A stretch of DNA of 64,000 nucleotides from Salvator merianae. Its lineage: Eukaryota; Chordata; Lepidosauria; Squamata; Teiidae. Positions 1-11,995 of the stretch are shown here, piece by piece (the first letter of the stretch is position 1; every line of letters starts with the position of its first letter). Location of the stretch: NCBI GenBank assembly GCA_003586115.2, contig QVOM02000112.1:45314743-45378742 (forward strand), in the 5' to 3' direction. The translations under genes and the position numbers were made by a program. The notes under the pieces were generated by a model that ran no database searches, had not been told where the DNA came from, and saw only the letters and a list, made by a program, of their open reading frames with translations.

Positions 1-860
1 TCTCTAATCTCCCTTTTATCTTCATTACTTTGACTCTACAGAATGGTTATGTGGTCCAGGGCAGAACTGAGAATGCCTCCAGACATCATTTTTCTGTACT
101 ACTACAACTGGAAAACCCAGAAAAATACATTCCCAGAATTATACCCATTCATCCAACATATAATCATAATTCCAAGTTATTGCATGCCACACTGTGAATC
201 AGTAACGCTTTAGGATCAAGGCTTCATTTCTTGCTCTCCCGTCTTTCTCCATTTTGATCCACTCCATTCCATCTACTCCCAGGATTACTCCTTAATGGTT
301 GGTTAGTCCTTATACAATGCTCCTGATTTGTCCTTTCAAGAATCCTTGACACACCCCTTTCCTCCTCCTTCTTCTTCCTGCTCCGGCATTTTCTCAATGT
401 GGGCACATGTCTTTGCTTTTTCTAATCATCACTTAATGGATCACACAACAGTCTAGTTACCTCATAACGTTGAAGGATTTTTTGAACAGTTACAATGCTG
501 TTTCTTCCCTATGCTTGTGTGAATGAGCAAAGTGCTATGTCCAAAAGAATCTAAGTTCTGAGTCCCAGTGCCTTAACCAGGGAAATGAGAAGATAGGCAC
601 AAGTCTCAGGCTCTTCATAGGCTGTTCTAGTCATTTTAACCTTCTTTGGGAACACTCCTAAAAGACAGCCTCACTCTTCCACCTGAAGAAACTCCAACTC
701 CCAGCCATGTACACCCTTCCTTGGGATCACACAAAGAAGGGTGCACAACTTCAGGAAAGCGGAGGGAGGAAGAAAGAGAGAAGGAAGGTAGATCATTATA
801 TTCTCTCCACACCTCCATTCCTTTCGATCTCCAAGGATCCAAAAGTGATTTTTAACACAA
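1..860. other. Unassigned non-coding stretch
   Basis: No gene, RNA or repeat family was recognised. The stretch is AT-rich with pyrimidine-rich patches near 355-380 and 740-800. Short open frames here lack known motifs and overlap one another on both strands. Confidence 0.6.
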
Positions 861-882
861 GAGAGGAAGAGGGAGGGAGAGG

Positions 883-913
<31 letters not shown>

Positions 914-914
914 T
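861..914. repeat. (GA)n purine-rich microsatellite
   Basis: An imperfect GAGGGA/GA tract passes into an uninterrupted GA run of about 26 bases at its end. It is simple sequence. Confidence 0.95.
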
Positions 915-1807
915 AAGTTAATCAAATGTCAATCCCCAACCCCATGCTAGAAATGTCCACTTTCCCTCAGCACCAAGGAGCTCACAAAAAGAGAGAGAGA
1001 GGAAAGTGGAGAAGGAGGAAGAAGTTCAGTTTCAATTGATAACAGACTAGTTTTAAAAGGAAGATCTGCCCCTCTTCTCCAGGGAAAGCCTGAAAACCTG
1101 AGTGGGTGGAAGGTTCCTGACCCATCCCAGTGTTGCTGCTGGTTTTGAGACTGCCGACTCTTTTTTCTGACACATTTTCTAGGGGAAGTTCCTACACCAG
1201 AAACAAAAGGCAATTCACCTTTCCTCACTATGTCCTTCCTTTTTTTTTTCCTTCTTTGGGAGGGGATCAAGTTTTAAGACTGCAAACAAAGCCAGAGAAA
1301 TGGCATAGGGCAGGACATGAAACACAACTTCGCTCCACAAAGATCCACCCAGCTAGGCAGAGTGCGTGCAAGCATGAGCACAAATTTGTGCACAACACAC
1401 ATCTACACCCTCCCCATTGTCCTGCTTCATCTAAGCACGCTTTGAAATGACTGTTGCTTTACCTTGTTATTTTGTGCTTGATAAACCCACTCTAAATATC
1501 CACCTTCCCCTCTTAGTTAATGCCAAGAGCAAGAGGGAAGGGAGCTGGGAAAAGGTAAGTAATATTTTCACAAAAGCAAAGATAACAGAGAGGTGCCAGA
1601 CACACACTCATAAGGATGGTCTCCCTTTGATTTCTTCAACCCAAGCACTGACCTCTCTCTCTCTCTCTTGCACATAGGAGATAGAGGCCCTTCACACCAG
1701 CAAAAAAATGCATGTAAGGTGTGTCAAGTATTTGGAGACAGGGAGACAAGGGTGGCACCATGGGAGTGGCCAGCAGTGATTGAATAAGTTAATTGAGTTT
1801 GTTAATT
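915..1807. other. Unassigned non-coding stretch
   Basis: No recognisable gene. It contains small purine runs (about 985-1020), a T-run near 1240 and a short CT dinucleotide run near 1653-1670. Confidence 0.6.
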
Positions 1808-2276
1808 GATATTGGCAAACTGGAGCAAGTTCACAGGCAGGCTACCAAAATGGTGAGTGGTCTGCAAACCATGTCCTACGAGGAACACTTTAAGGATCTA
1901 GGAATGTTTAGCCTGCAGAGGAGAAGACTAAGAGGAGACATGATAGCTGTTTTCAAGTATCTGAAGGGCTGTCACAGTGCAGAAGGATTCGCCCTATTCT
2001 CACTTGCACAAGAAGGAAGGACTAGAAACAATGGGATGAAACTTCAAGGGAGTAGATACAGGCTAGATATTAGAAAAATCTTTCTGACTGTAAGGGCAAT
2101 CAGTCATTGGAACAGGTTACCACAGGAGGTGGTGGGCTCTCCTTCGCTGGAGGTCTTCAAGGAGAGGCCGGACAGACATCTGTCTGGGATGGTTTAGTGA
2201 ATCCTGCATTGAGCAGGGGGCTGGATTTGATGACCCTGGAGGTCCTTTCCAACTTTGTAATTCTATGATTCTATGA
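1808..2276 (+). mobile_element. CR1 LINE, 5'-truncated 3' end
   Basis: The translation reads like the carboxy end of a CR1 ORF2 protein, with segments similar to LRGDMIAVFKYLKG and HWNRLPQEVVGSPSLEVFK. It is followed by a short 3' UTR (GGATTTGATGACCCTGGAGG) and ends in two ATTCTATG-like octamers at 2262-2276. The octamer tail is the usual 3' signature of CR1. The open frame at 1793-2197 is otherwise intact but covers only the last ~130 residues, so this is a dead, 5'-truncated copy. It belongs to a different CR1 subfamily from the copies at 8.0, 33.0 and 34.7 kb, which end in CTTATG. Confidence 0.9.
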
Positions 2277-2995
2277 GAAGGTGTTCCTGCTCGTTTGTGT
2301 ATACATCCCACTTCCGATCTCTGTTCTCATCGCTTCTTGTTCTTTTTGTCCGAACAGCAACTCAAAATCAAAATTAATGGATATTCAGAGTTGTTTCCCC
2401 CATAATAGCGATATTTTGAGATATGGCCTCGATGTCCTGGGTTTATATTGGGAATGCCATGGATATGTGTGGCAATCCCAAATAAGTCCTGGGAGAATCA
2501 CACATTTTAACTTGCATCTGGAGGCACCCTGAGTTAGGGGGGGAGGATGAGCTGCAGTAATCCCTGTATACAGCTTTGTCTCTATGAAATCATCAAACTC
2601 CCTCTTCACCACACATATATATACCTTGAAAAGAAATGTAATTTACCATTCCTATTTCCTTTCCTTCTCTATAACAATAGTGACTAATGCCACAACATCT
2701 GCAGAGCAGGAGCAGGTCTTTAGATCAGAGAGGGTGCTTCACTCCACGAAACTGAATCAGGGAACCAACATATGCCAAGTATTCCAGGTGCCTACTACCA
2801 GCCCTCAGAGAGTGCCTCACTACCCACTACCATCAAATATTACTCACAAAGCCTTAAATTGTGAACCTATGAATAGAGAACACATCTGGAAAATGCTTGC
2901 ATGACTCTGAGAACTCCAGAGTAAAACCTGAGAAAAGACTAGAAAGGTTATTAAATCTTTAAAATATTTTTTAAAAAAAGTATTGCAGAATTCCA
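2277..2995. other. Unassigned; possible weak repeat at 2385-2535
   Basis: No gene seen. Positions 2440-2500 (words such as TATGTGTGGCAATCCC) loosely resemble the 3' part of the family F copy at 53.75-53.80 kb, so a decayed copy is possible. Confidence 0.35.
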
Positions 2996-3371
2996 GGGAC
3001 TTTTCATACTTGCTGTGGGGACAGTTCCAGCCAGATTTCTGGCACAGCTAGTTTGCACCACGATCCACTGCAACTGTCCTTATGGAATTTGGACACAAGG
3101 TGTCTCCTCATATCAGGCATGGCTGGGGAGCAGTGTGAATGCAACATTTCTGGGGTTGCAGCTCACCCCACCCTCACGCGTAATCACAATGATGGGTGGG
3201 TAGGACATCTGACAATGGGTCGGCTTTCCTTCCCATTGCTAGAACAGCTGTGCAGCAGCAGCATGATTGTTCCAGCATTCAGCCTGTGTTAGGCCCCAAA
3301 CTTTTCTGTTCCTCATGGCCTGGAATTGTCTGTGGAGACAATTCCAAACAGGTAAGTGTGAACCTGGCCCC
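2996..3371. mobile_element. Candidate MITE with imperfect terminal inverted repeats
   Basis: The left end (from 2996, GGGACTTTTCATACTTGCTG) resembles the reverse complement of the right end (to 3371, GGGGCCAGGTTCACACTTAC). The length is 376 bp and there is no coding potential. No clear target duplication was seen. The ends fit the wider GGGCC...CAC pattern found in many elements of this window. Confidence 0.45.
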
Positions 3372-4641
3372 AGATAAAGTAGCTGAATTTGGGTCTAGGA
3401 AGGCTTTGTTCTCTTTCTTACCACCTATCTGAGCAGTAGAATATTGGGAGCATTGGGTTTCAGGGGTGCACTCTCAGGTTTAGTTGTAAAGATCAGCAAT
3501 TTATGGCTTAGGAAATACATCTGGTTTCCCTAGAACTACCATCTTTCCAACTTATCTGTCACATCCACAAATGGCTTCATTCTCCTTTTCCTTTGATCCT
3601 CTTGAAACATCAAGGAAGAGAGAGCTGAGGACACACAGATGAGATCTGAACCTGTAAGGGCATCCAAAACAGTCTCCTTCAGATTCCCCAGAACAGGCTG
3701 TGTTCCTTCAGTGTGAAGGGCACCTACTTCGCACAGTGACCTATGATTGCACTCCATAAGACATTTTATAAATGACTGTACATGCTTACCATTCTACAGA
3801 AAGCTATTCATTTTTCATCAGTTAGTTTTGCCATTTAACTATTCTTCACCTTAGAAGCAGATACAGCCATGAAAAGAATTATTATGAGCAAGAAAATATT
3901 GATTTGGCTCAGAAAACGTAACATTTAATATGGTCCTTTATTCAAGGATATTTAGGAGATCTGCATTTCATTAGTTTTAATTTAGATAAACTCAACAGAT
4001 ATTGGCATTAACTGTTGCCAAGAGACACCCCAAGGCCACAAAACTCAATTTCCTCCCCCTCTTTTTCTTTCTTCTTGTTTTCCTTGGTATTCCTTTTTGT
4101 GAAATATATTGATACTTTTATCTGAACAGGAGAAGGTTATGTGGGAGGCTGGGAGCTACAAAGAATGTAAGACAAGACATTTAAAGTCTCCCTTGAGGAT
4201 AAAAATAGACCAAAAAAGGGGGTGGGGGAAAACCCTACATATTTTATTCTTTATGGGACTGGGAACTTTGTACCTCCAGAAATAAAATTGTAAGGAGAAT
4301 CAAAAATACACAGTTGAATAGGTTTGCCTGGCCAAGTCATCTATAAATCCTAACTGATATCAGTGGATCTTGCTCATTTTAAGTGCCTAAAGGAAAAAAA
4401 AAATGACACGTGGAAGCAAACTTTTGTTTTCCTTCAAGCAAATGCAAAGCACAACAAAATTAACAGATAAAATATCTTTGAATACCTTGGGCTCCTTAAT
4501 AAAATCAGCGTAGCTTATATTTATATTTTGCTATTTTAAATAAAAACTGAGATAATAACATTTCTGGAGGGGAAAAAAGGCAAAATATCATGCATGTTCT
4601 TATTTATGGTGCTCAGAAAGCTCTTTTAAAAAAAAACAGAA
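3372..4641. other. Unassigned AT-rich stretch
   Basis: No gene or identifiable repeat. There are short poly-A runs (about 4390-4402 and 4627-4636) without a recognisable retroelement beside them. Confidence 0.55.
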
Positions 4642-5060
4642 GCTCTTTTTGCACAAACCCTTAATTCGGATTAAGGGCCCATGTGGTATGCATCTAGGTC
4701 TCATAGATCTGCACATTAATACAGATCTATGAGGCCACACCTTGTTGGTCCATTCTGTCTGCATTAAACAGAGCGTGATCCTGATTAGGGAGGCATTAAT
4801 TGGGATTACTGGTAGACCAATTTAACTACCAACGAGACCAACAGCCATGATCCAGAACACAGGAGGTATGTTGAAGGCAAAGTGCACCACCGAAATGTAT
4901 CCCCCAGAGGCTTCAAGGCTATGAACATTTGTTCCTAATCTTTGAAGGCAGGGGGTGTGACTACAAAGCTAGTGTGAGCTTCGAGGTGGCAGTGTGGCTC
5001 GGTATGGATCTGATCCGGACCCACTAATTCCAACTAAAGGCAAGAAAGTGCAGAAAGAGC
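4642..5060 (+). mobile_element. Family D MITE, full-length copy
   Basis: The left end GCTCTTTTTGCAC matches the right end GTGCAGAAAGAGC in inverted orientation. The interior has a perfect 12-bp-armed hairpin at 4700-4711/4722-4733 (arm CTCATAGATCTG). A second copy, on the minus strand and split by a CR1, lies at 34505-34690 plus 36566-36730. The matched words between them include the AGATCTGCA hairpin, the GTGATCCTGATTAGG region and CCCAGAGGCTTCAAGGCTA. The element is non-coding. A hAT relationship is inferred from the ends; no clear 8-bp duplication was found. Confidence 0.75.
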
Positions 5061-7492
5061 CACAGACAACAAGATGACTGAGGTTTTTTCCTAGTCTTTC
5101 ATTAGGAGCCTAACAGTCCAAACATTGTGTTCCTAATTTAAAATAACCATTTTTGCTTTCCTAACCTTCATGGACCTTATAGGGAAATGTAAACCCTGAA
5201 AATATGTTATATTCATCAGTTATAAATAGCTGCTGTGGAGTATAAGAACAAGTGCAAGTATTTTGACTGGGGTGACTGGTCCATTAGGTTGATGTATGGA
5301 GAAGATCATCATACCCAGTAACTCAGAACTTGAGGCCACTCTCCCTTCCCTTTTGCATGTGTTTCACCTCAGAGTTGGCTAATGTGTGCACAGTCCATTA
5401 TGTTCAGAAAGGTCAATTGTCATGTCATGTGTGCTTGCATAGAACTGCAGCCTTAACAAGGCCTCATCTGCCATTAGTTCTGTAGCAAACGGTATCCTAA
5501 TTCTAAGGTCCCAGGATGTTGTGCCACCAAAAGGCAGGGCTCTGCCAAGGTACAGACAGGCAAGGGAACAGATGGCTCACTTGTAAGCCTTTGCAAGCAG
5601 CCCTTTCCTTCACAGCCTGGCGAAAAGTTAACTAAAAGAAGTTTTCAAGGGTGAGATTCTCTTTCCGTTGTCCCCTCATTTGTTATTGTCAGCTATAATA
5701 GTGTTTTGGGGAGGATTTGTAGGAACAGTTGGGGTGGAGGGCTTTATAACTGGGATCCAAAAAGTGAGATAGTGAGAGAACAGGAAGGGGACAATTCTTG
5801 GTCAAACTGGGCAGTAAGAGATTCATCTAGGTATGGACAGAGTTCTTAGGGCATTTTAGAAAACACTGCTCCATAGGAAATTATTGCCACAACCTGAATA
5901 GAGTTCTCTATCTGCCTTGCTAACAGCTTACAAAGTGTTTACTATATCGTAACTAATTAGTACCATCCAAAACTCATAAAGTGTGTGTATTCAGCCATGT
6001 ATCTTCTGTTTCTTGCTACATTTGATTTACAACTTAACAAGACATGGCTGCTTTGTCTGTATACTACTGTTGATCACTATTGAGAGCCACTGCCTGCTAT
6101 TGCCTGCTGTTGGAACTTGTATCTTTTGCTGTTTAAAAGTACTATTTGATTATTTTCTTCTGGTTTAATAAAGATTGTCAAATTTATATTATTTCAGCCT
6201 CAGAACTCCTTCCTTGTTCCCTAACGTTTTTGAATCCAACCTAACTAATTGCATTGTGCCTCTGGCAGTTTATGAAACCTACCTATTTCATGTTGGGTAC
6301 CTAGAAATAGCAAGAACTGAGTAATTCCCCCTAAAACCAGCTCATTTCTTTAAAGGAAGAGAAGGTGTCCAACCAGTGATGTTGGAGCATATTTAAACTT
6401 CATTCAGAAGCCACAAAGTGAGAAGGAACTGTTCTTAACATAGAAAGCAAAAAATAAATAATCCACTTGTCTGTGTTTTGTTTTTCCCAAAATGTTCAGA
6501 TCTTGTCACAGGCAATAGGGAAGACCTTAGGGCACAAGTGTGCCCTAAGGTGTATCATGCTAGAAGTCCCCACAATATAGCTTATTTTTTATTATTATTT
6601 TTCACAAATCAGGCTTATACTTTGTTTTAGAACCCAAAGTTTTAGTATTATTTGTACACAACTCCAACACACATATATAGACAGCTGCAACTTTGTTTCC
6701 TTTATTTTTTTCGTCTTCACAAAACAGCAGGCTTGCACCATTTTCAGCCACATGCCAGTTTTCCAATTAGCTCCAAAGTAAAACTAACTGTGACAATTGT
6801 AGCATCTACAAGTTTAAAACCAGTTATATTCAGCAGTCACACAATGGAATAGGAAATTGTTAAAGTTTAAGTTCAAATGGATCCTATGGGAGAAGTGTAC
6901 AGATATCTCTTACTTTTACCTGTTTGCTGTCTATCTTCCAATATTTCCTACCCATCAGCCCTGCAGCATCACTAGAAAGTATTTAGAAAGAAGTGGTAGA
7001 GAGGATGCAGTCAAATGTGGAGAGGTTCATACTTATCACCAAGGTACCACTTTTGTTCCACAAGTTTTACCAGTGCAGAATCCTGAGTTTCAAGAGGGAA
7101 AAAAAACTATGACTCTTCTCAGAAACCTTAGTGATAAAATGAAATAAAATCAGGCCTTTCCCCAGATAACTGCTTCTCTATGGTGTTGCACAATAGCTTC
7201 ATACTGAAGCTCAGCTGAGAACTGTATGAAGGTGAAGGTACACCTTGATTAGTCTGAGGCTGTGGAAAAAGAAGACTCTTATGGTTTCAGGATCATCACT
7301 ACACTGAAATGTTGGAAGCACCTTTCCCACTTGCTGCAGCAAGCAGTAGTGTGGTCTATGTACTTTTGAGGAAAGCTGCAGGGTTGCAACTTGTACTCCC
7401 TTTGACAAAACCTGAGTGCTTGTCCCAGGAGCTAAGAAAGAAACAATAAGGCAGCTGTGTCTCATAAGTGAATTCTAGAGTTCAACATCTGT
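5061..7492. other. Unassigned stretch containing one perfect palindrome
   Basis: No gene is supported across 2.4 kb. The region looks single-copy by eye. A perfect inverted repeat lies at 6524-6551 and is listed separately. T- and A-rich patches occur near 6590. Confidence 0.55.
6524..6551. repeat. Perfect palindrome, 13-bp arms
   Basis: The arm ACCTTAGGGCACA at 6524-6536 is followed by a 2-bp centre and its exact reverse complement at 6539-6551. I saw no flanking transposon ends. Function is unknown. Confidence 0.85.

Positions 7493-7536
<44 letters not shown>
7493..7536. repeat. (GATA)n microsatellite
   Basis: Eleven uninterrupted GATA units. This tetranucleotide is common in reptile genomes and probably length-polymorphic. 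Confidence 0.97.
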
Positions 7537-7668
7537 TCCCAGTATCTATCCCAGAATAGGCCAGAGGAAAATAATATGCAAGCATTCCAAACACTATCTG
7601 TTCTTTCTGATAGGAACAGTGAAGTCAGTTGCAAAAAAAAACCTCAAAAGGTTCAAAAGATTCACCCT
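7537..7668. other. Short unassigned spacer
   Basis: Nothing recognised between the GATA array and the next repeat. Confidence 0.5.
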
Positions 7669-8030
7669 AGGCCATTTCCACACTGCCCTTCCATTCTGGA
7701 TCAGAGTGGGCTGGGATAGGGCTGTCCACACTGGAACAGCCTGTCCTAGACCAACCTCAGCTGCCACTTCTGAAGGCCAGCCATTGAAACCAGTACAGAG
7801 CCTTTGAAGGCCAAAAACATAAAATTTCCAGGCAGGCCCTTTTTATGAGCCTGTTCACCTTAGATGGCACTTCCTCTAGTGCTGTCAAAATGCCCCCCAT
7901 ACACCATAAGAGTGGGCCATGCATTTTCTGCACATGGTCACTGTTCTGGTACAGCCTCTCCAATAGACTGGGGTAGGGCACCATTTTTACACCCTATTCC
8001 ATTGTTTCACTTTGTCCAGTGTGGACGAAG
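7669..8030 (-). mobile_element. Family C MITE fragment
   Basis: It starts with GGCCATTTCCACACTGCCC and shares ordered words with the copy at 54.78 kb (a GGATAGGGnTGnCCACACT block, then AAGGCCAGCC/AAGGCTGTGCC, then AGAGCCTTTGAAGGC/AGAGCTTTCAAAGGC). Its far end is not clear. It abuts the CR1 fragment at about 8035. Confidence 0.55.
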
Positions 8031-8034
8031 TGTG

Positions 8035-8245
8035 CTAGGAGAGGACGAGGCTTCTGCTAACCTGCACTCTGTGAAGCTGATGAGCAGGAGAATTAAGACC
8101 AACAAGGGGAAGTATTTTTTTTTTACCCAGACGGTCATTGGTCTATGGAATTTATTGCCAGAAGAAGTAGTGACAGCACTATCTAGATAGCTTTGAGAAA
8201 TGGTTAGACAAATTCATGGAAGACAGGTGTATCAATGGCTATTTT
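8035..8245 (+). mobile_element. CR1 LINE 3' fragment
   Basis: It encodes the last part of CR1 ORF2 in the subfamily of the 34.7 kb copy: a GACCAACAAGGGGAAGTATT block, then text translating like VIGLWNLLPEEVVTA, then GGTGTATCAATGGCTA. It has a T-run and a stop within the coding part. The usual 3' tail is missing, so it is truncated at both ends. Confidence 0.85.
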
Positions 8246-8812
8246 CACACTTACTAGGCTAATACAGACTAATTAGATTGTGCTAGCATAGTACTTCACC
8301 ACGCAGCGCAGACACTTATTTCTTATTTATTCCTTTCCTTCCAACAGAACACTTTTCTCCACCCAAACTATATTTATCACATGAATAGTACTAACAGAGA
8401 TACTATCATCTGGGAGGTGTCCATCTGGGAACAATTTTGTAAAATAGGATACCACAAAAGAATTATTAAAAGGATAGTAGAAAAAAACAAGCACGCTAAG
8501 TAGACAGAAAAAGATTACTAAGCATATCAAAGAAAGATATTACCAACAAATATAAAATTTAATAAACAGTCATACTTTTGGCATTTGACTGTAACAAGAT
8601 TTCAGATACAGTTTTGAAGCATGGCATATATTGCAAGACATACTAAGATGGCAATAGCCACCATTTTTTGCCTTTAGAAGGACCCAAAATATTGGGCATT
8701 TCTTTGTTTATTCTAAACTCCAAAATGAACAGTGTAAAATGACAGCTGTCCCAGTTGGGCTTCCTGTTATGGATCAATTCTTATATGCCTAACGTGAAGT
8801 GAATGTGTACCT
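8246..8812. other. Unassigned non-coding stretch
   Basis: AT-rich; no gene or repeat recognised. Confidence 0.55.
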
Positions 8813-8935
8813 CAATTCATTCATTCATTCATTCATTTTTTTACCCTGCCATGTGCCTGAAGGTGTCAGGGTAGTTACAATAAAATCAGTATTAAAACAG
8901 ATAAAGTAAGTTAGTTAAAACAATGACAGTGCCTG
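8813..8935 (-). mobile_element. L2-like LINE/SINE 3' tail with (ATTC)n
   Basis: An ATTC tetranucleotide run (8816-8838) is followed by TACCCTGCC and an AATAAAATCAGTATTAAAAC block. Read on the minus strand this is the usual 3' tail of squamate L2-like elements, ending in a simple repeat. Similar tails lie at 10512 and 24622. Assignment to L2 is by recall of the pattern. Confidence 0.55.
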
Positions 8936-9021
8936 CATTAGACTTATTTACGTGGAGTTCCACTCTCAAAAAAACACATGCATGGACCACTGTCTTTCAC
9001 TGTGTTGACCTAATAATTAGA

Positions 9022-9178
9022 CCCTTTCTTGTTGGGTCTTATTCGGGTTTATATCCTGGGATAGGGGCCTTCCATCCACATGTTGGTACAGACTACAATA
9101 GGCCCCAGGTGGGACCTGCCATAGACTGTACCAGCATGTGGATGGCAGGTCCCTATTCTAGGATATAATCCAGAATTT
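9022..9178 (+). mobile_element. Family E hairpin MITE
   Basis: The start CCCTTTCTTGTTGGGTCTTA matches the copy at 58878. Two 54-bp arms, 9042-9095 and 9122-9175, are inverted repeats with 46 of 54 positions paired, around a 26-bp loop. The element is non-coding and could fold into a long hairpin. The copy at 58.88 kb has the outer ends and the same TTATTC-GG-TTATAT block but only a short interior. Confidence 0.75.
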
Positions 9179-9330
9179 GTCTTTCAATGCAAGTCAGTGA
9201 ATGGAAAGAAATCTGAATTAAAAGGGGTACAGCACAGCCACCCTAGACAGTATCTACCATCAATGCCAAAACATACAGGTGGCAATCCCCCAACACACAT
9301 CCTGAGCAAAATATTTCACAGACTGCAATA
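9179..9330 (+). repeat. Interspersed repeat shared with 24268-24345
   Basis: The words TTTCAATGCAAGTC, then GGAAAG, then ATTAAAA, then ACAGCACAG-CAC occur in the same order at 24.27-24.33 kb. It is attached to the end of the family E hairpin here, so it could be an extension of that element. Family unknown. Confidence 0.5.
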
Positions 9331-10511
9331 CAGTGCAGTCTTGAATTTGGCCTTTTCCAGCATGATACCTGCATACTGCAGACTCTGTAGGGTGCACAGT
9401 TTACTACTGTTTACTGAATGATAGGGGGGTGTCAGAGTTGTTTTTCAATGCTCTGATGAGCAACGCACTAGAGGACACCTTCTCAGTGTGCCGTACAGCA
9501 GCAGGCTATATTCTGGGGCCACCTGAGGATGCCCACCACTATAGGGGTGAATGCAATCAAAGATGTTACCCTTTTCCTTACTGATATGAATCTTGACCAG
9601 CCATCTACAACCTGTCATGCATATAGGCTTCTAACTATTCTTTACTAAAATAAAGCCAAGGTTTGGCAGTATTTCTTGGCAGCCTCTGCTAGTTGTGGTG
9701 AAAAACTTGGAGAAGTGTTTCTTTCAGCTCTTTCTTTCTGAGGAAAGGTAACCAATTAACACCCACTTCTATCACACAGCTACTGCCCCTAGAAGATCCC
9801 ACATTCTCTTACTAGCATGTGATCTCCCTCTCACCTTATAGTTTGCTCTAGTCTTGTGGCAGGTCTGTCCCATTTCTAAATGCTGTTCCCAGACTTTCAA
9901 CCAGGTTTCTACATCTCTAATAAGAATTGCTTAAAATCATGGTACAGACAACTTAGGTCATGTCTCTGCTTGCCTTCTTGGGTGCCTATGGACATGGTTT
10001 CAGGAGTCACATCTCCACTTTTGCTGGTGTGACATGCCCACCAAAGAATGCAATGCCCACTTGAGGCACTCAGAGCTGAAGGCATAAAACATTATTTACT
10101 TACAAGCACTTTATTCTTCTCTCCATCAGGCACGCATGCATGCTGAAGTGGAGACTGGGAAGCACGCAGTAATGTGGCCAAGACACCTGGCCCAGGTATA
10201 TCCTACACCATGTGAGGAAACGTAGACTTCATCCCCAATAAAAACTACATAAGAACATAGTCCAGATGCCCTGGGCTGCATTTTACAATCTGTGACCAAA
10301 CGTCTCATTAGGTATTTCTATACTACCATTTCAGGCCATAGGAACAGGCTATTTCCTGTTAATAAACTCTTGAACTTGAAGACAGTTAACACATCCTATT
10401 TAAGATAGTTTTTTGGAATCTGTAGTGATCCAATAATTGTGAAGCTCACAACTGCCCTCCATTTCCACAAAGCTTTGCACCTGTTTTGTGAAGAGCAGAC
10501 AGAGATAGATT
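9331..10511. other. Unassigned non-coding stretch
   Basis: No gene or repeat recognised in 1.2 kb. Confidence 0.55.
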
Positions 10512-10650
10512 GTTTGTTTGTTTGTTTGTACATACCCTGCCCGAAGGTCTCCAGGTGGCTTACATATCTAAGCCAGGTAATAAAATACATCAGAGTAAAA
10601 GGAAAAGTCCTTTCAGAAGGAATGGGTTTTCAAGGTTTCCCGAAATACCT
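10512..10650 (-). mobile_element. L2-like 3' tail with (TTTG)n
   Basis: A TTTG run is followed by TACATACCCTGCCCGAAGG and GTGGCTTACATATCTAAG. On the minus strand this is the 3' end of an L2-like LINE or a SINE that borrowed its tail. No coding part is present. Confidence 0.6.
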
Positions 10651-11995
10651 TAAAGGATGAATGCATAATCCATACTCAACACAGTTTGCCCTTATATGCA
10701 TTTTGCTGGTAAATACGAGTAGGTGGATGTTTTAAACCTTTTACCTTTATGCAGCAATAAGATAATTTTGTCAGTTGCAGCTTGTGTGATAAATCACAGC
10801 AACTGAATTATTTCTTGTGCACAGTTTCTAAATTGTAGGAGCTATGCCCTATCCTGCACTTGACCACTCTACTTTCAAGTTGGAGGGGAAATTGGATTAA
10901 ACTCATTCATATACAGTAGAAAATACTTATGGGGCACTTGTTGTCCTTCTACATGGTAAGAAATTTATGAGACATTAGACTGACAGATAATAATTGGTAG
11001 ATAAATATTTAACACCCAGTCTACCTTTGCATTAAGTAGCCTTGATGATCCTACATATTTGCTATGGCACTGCAGGATGGCACCAGGACAAAGATAACTG
11101 TGTGGAAGTAGCAACAGGATCAGGAAATCTTCCTTTTAAAAAGGGTTCTTACACAATCAGTTGTGAAAGATAAACCCTCTTGCTTTGCCAAGGATGAACT
11201 ATGTCAGTATCACCTCTGCAGCTTGTATCTCTTAACTCCTGCAGAGTGAACAATGATCAAAAGACTAAGTCAGCCATGCGGCAACAAAGATGAGATGGAG
11301 GAATGGATTTTGCTCATGCTACTTTCAGTCCTTATCTTAATCATTGTCAGAGGAAGATTCAGAGTGCACTATTTTCTTTCGGAGGCTTTGTTATGAAAAT
11401 GAGACTGCCAGAATTTAATCAGTACAGCTTGTGAAAAGCAGAGGCTGATAATTCTGCAATTTCTTTTAATGTTTATTGCTAGATGCTCCTGGAGCTATTA
11501 AAAGAAAAGCACAACTGGACAGAAACCAAAATAGCTATAAAACATAATTAGGAGAAATCAAGAAATTATACACTAGGGATGCCGTTTTAACAAGCAAATA
11601 TAGAGGCTTACAACACACAGCAAAATAATTATTTTTCAATTATATAAAGTGTGTTTCTGGTAATGTAGAGAGGCATTTGCATATGATGAGTTAGTCATTC
11701 AGAATGGCAGAATCCCAAAATGAATCTGGGTGAAAGTTGTTTTCCTTGACACCTCCATCAAAAGAGTTCCTGTAGCTTACCAGAATTTATCACCTGCCAC
11801 CATCAGTCCCTTCTTTACTAAAGGAATGCAATATGAAAATTGCCTTTTAGCTAACACTCTTACAGGCAACAAAACAAGTTTCTCCCATGAGGACTACAAC
11901 ACACTTCAGAAACTACAAAGCAGCTGATGGTAGCTCAGAAGACTTTCCAAGGAGGCTGAAGAGGCAGTGGGAAAAGGCCTTCATAGTCAAGAATA
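10651..11995. other. Unassigned AT-rich stretch
   Basis: No gene supported. The portion 11040-11700 looks unique and non-repetitive by eye. The open frame at 11730-11927 has no recognisable motif. Confidence 0.55.
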
